The position numbers and the translations under genes are program-made. Below are positions 5,935 to 7,044 of a stretch of DNA of 7,044 nt, one piece after another. The stretch is from Burkholderiales bacterium. Its GTDB lineage: Bacteria > Pseudomonadota > Gammaproteobacteria > Burkholderiales > Chitinimonadaceae. Where the stretch lies: positions 1 to 7,044 of the forward strand of contig JAFAKZ010000397.1 of the NCBI GenBank assembly GCA_019234745.1, in the 5' to 3' direction. Below the pieces are notes generated by a model. That model had not been told where the DNA came from. It saw nothing but the letters and a program-made list of their open reading frames with translations, and searched no databases. How positions within the stretch are numbered: the first letter of the stretch is position 1; each line of letters begins with the position of its first letter.

Positions 5935-5940
5935 AGGAGG
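5935..5940 (+). promoter_or_regulatory. Strong Shine-Dalgarno deciding a GTG start
   Basis: AGGAGG, the full anti-16S core, lies 5 nt before GTG at 5946. It is the best ribosome binding site in the window and supports the GTG start of the 97-codon gene. It sits just 3' of the repeat cluster, outside the hairpin. Confidence 0.8.
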
Positions 5941-5945
5941 CCATC

Positions 5946-6239
5946 GTGCAGATCAAGCGGGTCGTAGAAGTGTGGGAAAAGGGCATGGAAGGTGCCCTGG
6001 TGGGCCAGTGGCCCGTGTCCGAAACGATCTCCACGGCCTACCTGTACCGGCTGTTCGCCCGGGAGCAGCGCGTGGCGGACGAGGACATGCTGCTCTCCTA
6101 CTTCCTCAACCCGGCCCAGATCGCCGCCATCCAGCCCTATGTGGCGCAGGAGATGCGCGCGGGCCAATACGATTTCATCCTAGCCGCCTACGGCCTGGTC
6201 GAGCCACCGCCCGAGGCGGGCATGCCGCCCAGCGAATAG
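5946..6239 (+). CDS. Unrecognised 97-residue protein
   Basis: I do not recognise the family. The gene is convincing: an ideal AGGAGG 5 nt before GTG and third codon positions that are strongly G/C like its neighbours. The product has no signal peptide and no membrane segment, so it is probably cytosolic. It opens with a charged stretch (residues 1-16) and 'VGQWPVSETIS' (19-29). Alternating helical segments follow, rich in aromatic and Leu residues: 'AYLYRLFAREQRV' (31-43), 'DMLLSYFLNPAQIAAIQPYV' (47-66) and 'YDFILAAYGLV' (75-85). A Pro/Glu-rich tail (86-97) closes it. No metal-binding Cys/His cluster is seen. It stands alone: a repeat-rich leader precedes it, and the next gene is convergent, with 4 bp between stop codons. 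It could be a small regulatory or adaptor protein, but nothing in the sequence shows a function. Confidence 0.78.
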   Translation: MQIKRVVEVWEKGMEGALVGQWPVSETISTAYLYRLFAREQRVADEDMLLSYFLNPAQIAAIQPYVAQEMRAGQYDFILAAYGLVEPPPEAGMPPSE

Positions 6240-6243
6240 CGGC

Positions 6244-7044
6244 TCAACTTTCTGCCTTGCGCAGCTCGGTACTTCCAGCCGTCCACTCGGGCGGCTTCCA
6301 CAGATAGCGCAGCTCGCGCTCGCGCCATACCTGGCCGAACATCTCGCCCCATTCATGGAAAGTGAGCTTGAGCGGATTATGCCCCTGCACCTGGCGCACG
6401 ATGCCGTAGTTCGGCTGCGTCGTCTCTGCCACGAAGGTGCCGAACAGCTTGTCCCACACGATCAGGATGCCCGCGTAGTTGCGGTCGATGTACTGCACGT
6501 CGCGCCCATGGTGCACGCGGTGGTGCGAGGGCGTGTTGAATACTGTCTCGAGCCAGCCCAGCTTGCCGACGGCTTCCGTATGCACAAAGAACTGGTAGGC
6601 GAGATTAAGCCCGACGATGAGGATCACCAGGTCCGGCGGGCAACCCAGCCAGGCTAGCGGCAGCCAGAACAGCCACATGCCGGAGATGGGATAGGTGAGG
6701 CTCTGGCGGAAGGCGGTGGAAAGGTTGAGCCGCTCGCTGGAGTGATGCACCACGTGGCTCGACCACATCCAGCGGATGCGATGGTGCGCCCGGTGGAACC
6801 AGTAGTAGAGAAAGTCCTGCACAAGGAAGGCGAGCGCGACATTCCAGGCATTCATCACGAACACATGGATGCCATGCTGGTACACCCAGGCATAAGCCGT
6901 CTTGATGAACAGCAGGGTTGCCACGATATCGGCGCCCTGGTGCAGGGCCGCCAGGCCGGTGTTCGATAGTGTGTCGATCAGCGAATACTTGGCCACGCCG
7001 CGCTTGTGCCAGTACCACGCCTCCCACAGGATGCAGCCGATAAA
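6244..7044 (-). CDS. Fatty acid hydroxylase / sterol desaturase family protein, N-terminus outside the window
   Basis: The 266 codons visible encode an integral-membrane di-iron hydroxylase. The frame stays open to the window edge, and the segment before the GTG at 6996 ('WEAWYWHKRG' then 'YSLIDTLSN') fits the family. The start is therefore beyond 7044, and that GTG is an internal valine. Numbering from the edge, the His clusters are 'HRAHH' (84-88), 'HVVHH' (97-101) and 'HHRVHH' (174-179), plus H155. These are the eight or more iron-ligand histidines of the family. Hydrophobic segments lie at about 38-54, 61-79, 120-134 and 137-154. Family members hydroxylate or desaturate lipids using O2; bacterial substrates include fatty acids, carotenoids, hopanoids and sphingolipid-like or ornithine lipids. 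The substrate here cannot be read from the sequence. The gene converges on the 97-codon gene with no terminator between. Confidence 0.93.
   Translation of the reverse strand, partial: FIGCILWEAWYWHKRGVAKYSLIDTLSNTGLAALHQGADIVATLLFIKTAYAWVYQHGIHVFVMNAWNVALAFLVQDFLYYWFHRAHHRIRWMWSSHVVHHSSERLNLSTAFRQSLTYPISGMWLFWLPLAWLGCPPDLVILIVGLNLAYQFFVHTEAVGKLGWLETVFNTPSHHRVHHGRDVQYIDRNYAGILIVWDKLFGTFVAETTQPNYGIVRQVQGHNPLKLTFHEWGEMFGQVWRERELRYLWKPPEWTAGSTELRKAES

Larger units (their letters stand above)
5685..5945. other. 261-bp intergenic region with several inverted and direct repeats
   Basis: No coding stretch with the local codon bias and no tRNA-like T-loop sequence is seen. The first part (5685-5820) shows nothing clear apart from a C-run (5782-5787). 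The second part (5822-5923) holds a long imperfect hairpin and a cluster of three CGTAAGC/GCTTACG copies, listed separately. No T-run terminator for pyrC is present on the plus strand. No convincing promoter for the downstream gene could be picked by eye. Confidence 0.6.

Noticed and set aside
6994..6996. GTG as start codon of the hydroxylase
   Set aside because: The frame continues with family-like sequence (WEAWYWHKRG) to the window edge, so this is an internal valine.

Overview
The window is GC-rich bacterial DNA with strong G/C bias at third codon positions. The gene families present (HutD/Ves cupin, TusA, E. coli-type PyrC, CDF exporter, NRDE protein, TfoX N-domain protein) fit a betaproteobacterium. 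Neisseriales or a close relative is my best guess, with low confidence, from gene style alone. I see no transposase, integrase, CRISPR array, tRNA or rRNA. This looks like ordinary chromosomal backbone with one structured intergenic segment.

Layout. At the left edge lies the C-terminal part of a periplasmic substrate-binding protein (1-552, +). Its stop codon overlaps the Shine-Dalgarno of a DHH/DHHA1 phosphoesterase (561-1490, +). A strong intrinsic terminator (1508-1538) closes that unit only about 20 bp before a small TfoX N-domain protein (1560-1943, +). Facing it tail to tail is a minus-strand pair: an NRDE/TANGO2-family protein (2984-3727) followed after 5 bp by a cation diffusion facilitator with His-rich termini (1956-2978). 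Divergent from that pair is a HutD/Ves cupin (3776 or 3782 to 4348, +). A perfect -10 hexamer overlaps its stop codon and probably drives tusA (4379-4615, +) and pyrC (4647-5684, +). A 261-bp intergenic region rich in inverted and direct repeats follows, then an unrecognised 97-codon gene with a very strong Shine-Dalgarno (5946-6239, +). It converges with a fatty acid hydroxylase/sterol desaturase (6244-7044, -), which runs off the right edge.

Function. The genes are mostly housekeeping or stress-related: pyrimidine synthesis (pyrC), sulfur relay (TusA), divalent metal export (CDF), a putative heme-handling protein (NRDE), membrane lipid modification (hydroxylase) and phosphoester hydrolysis (DHH). 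No single pathway links them all. The clearest co-transcribed groups are substrate-binding protein + DHH, NRDE + CDF, and tusA + pyrC. I found no convincing novel multi-gene system. The least explained parts are the repeat-rich leader at 5822-5923 and the unknown small gene it precedes.
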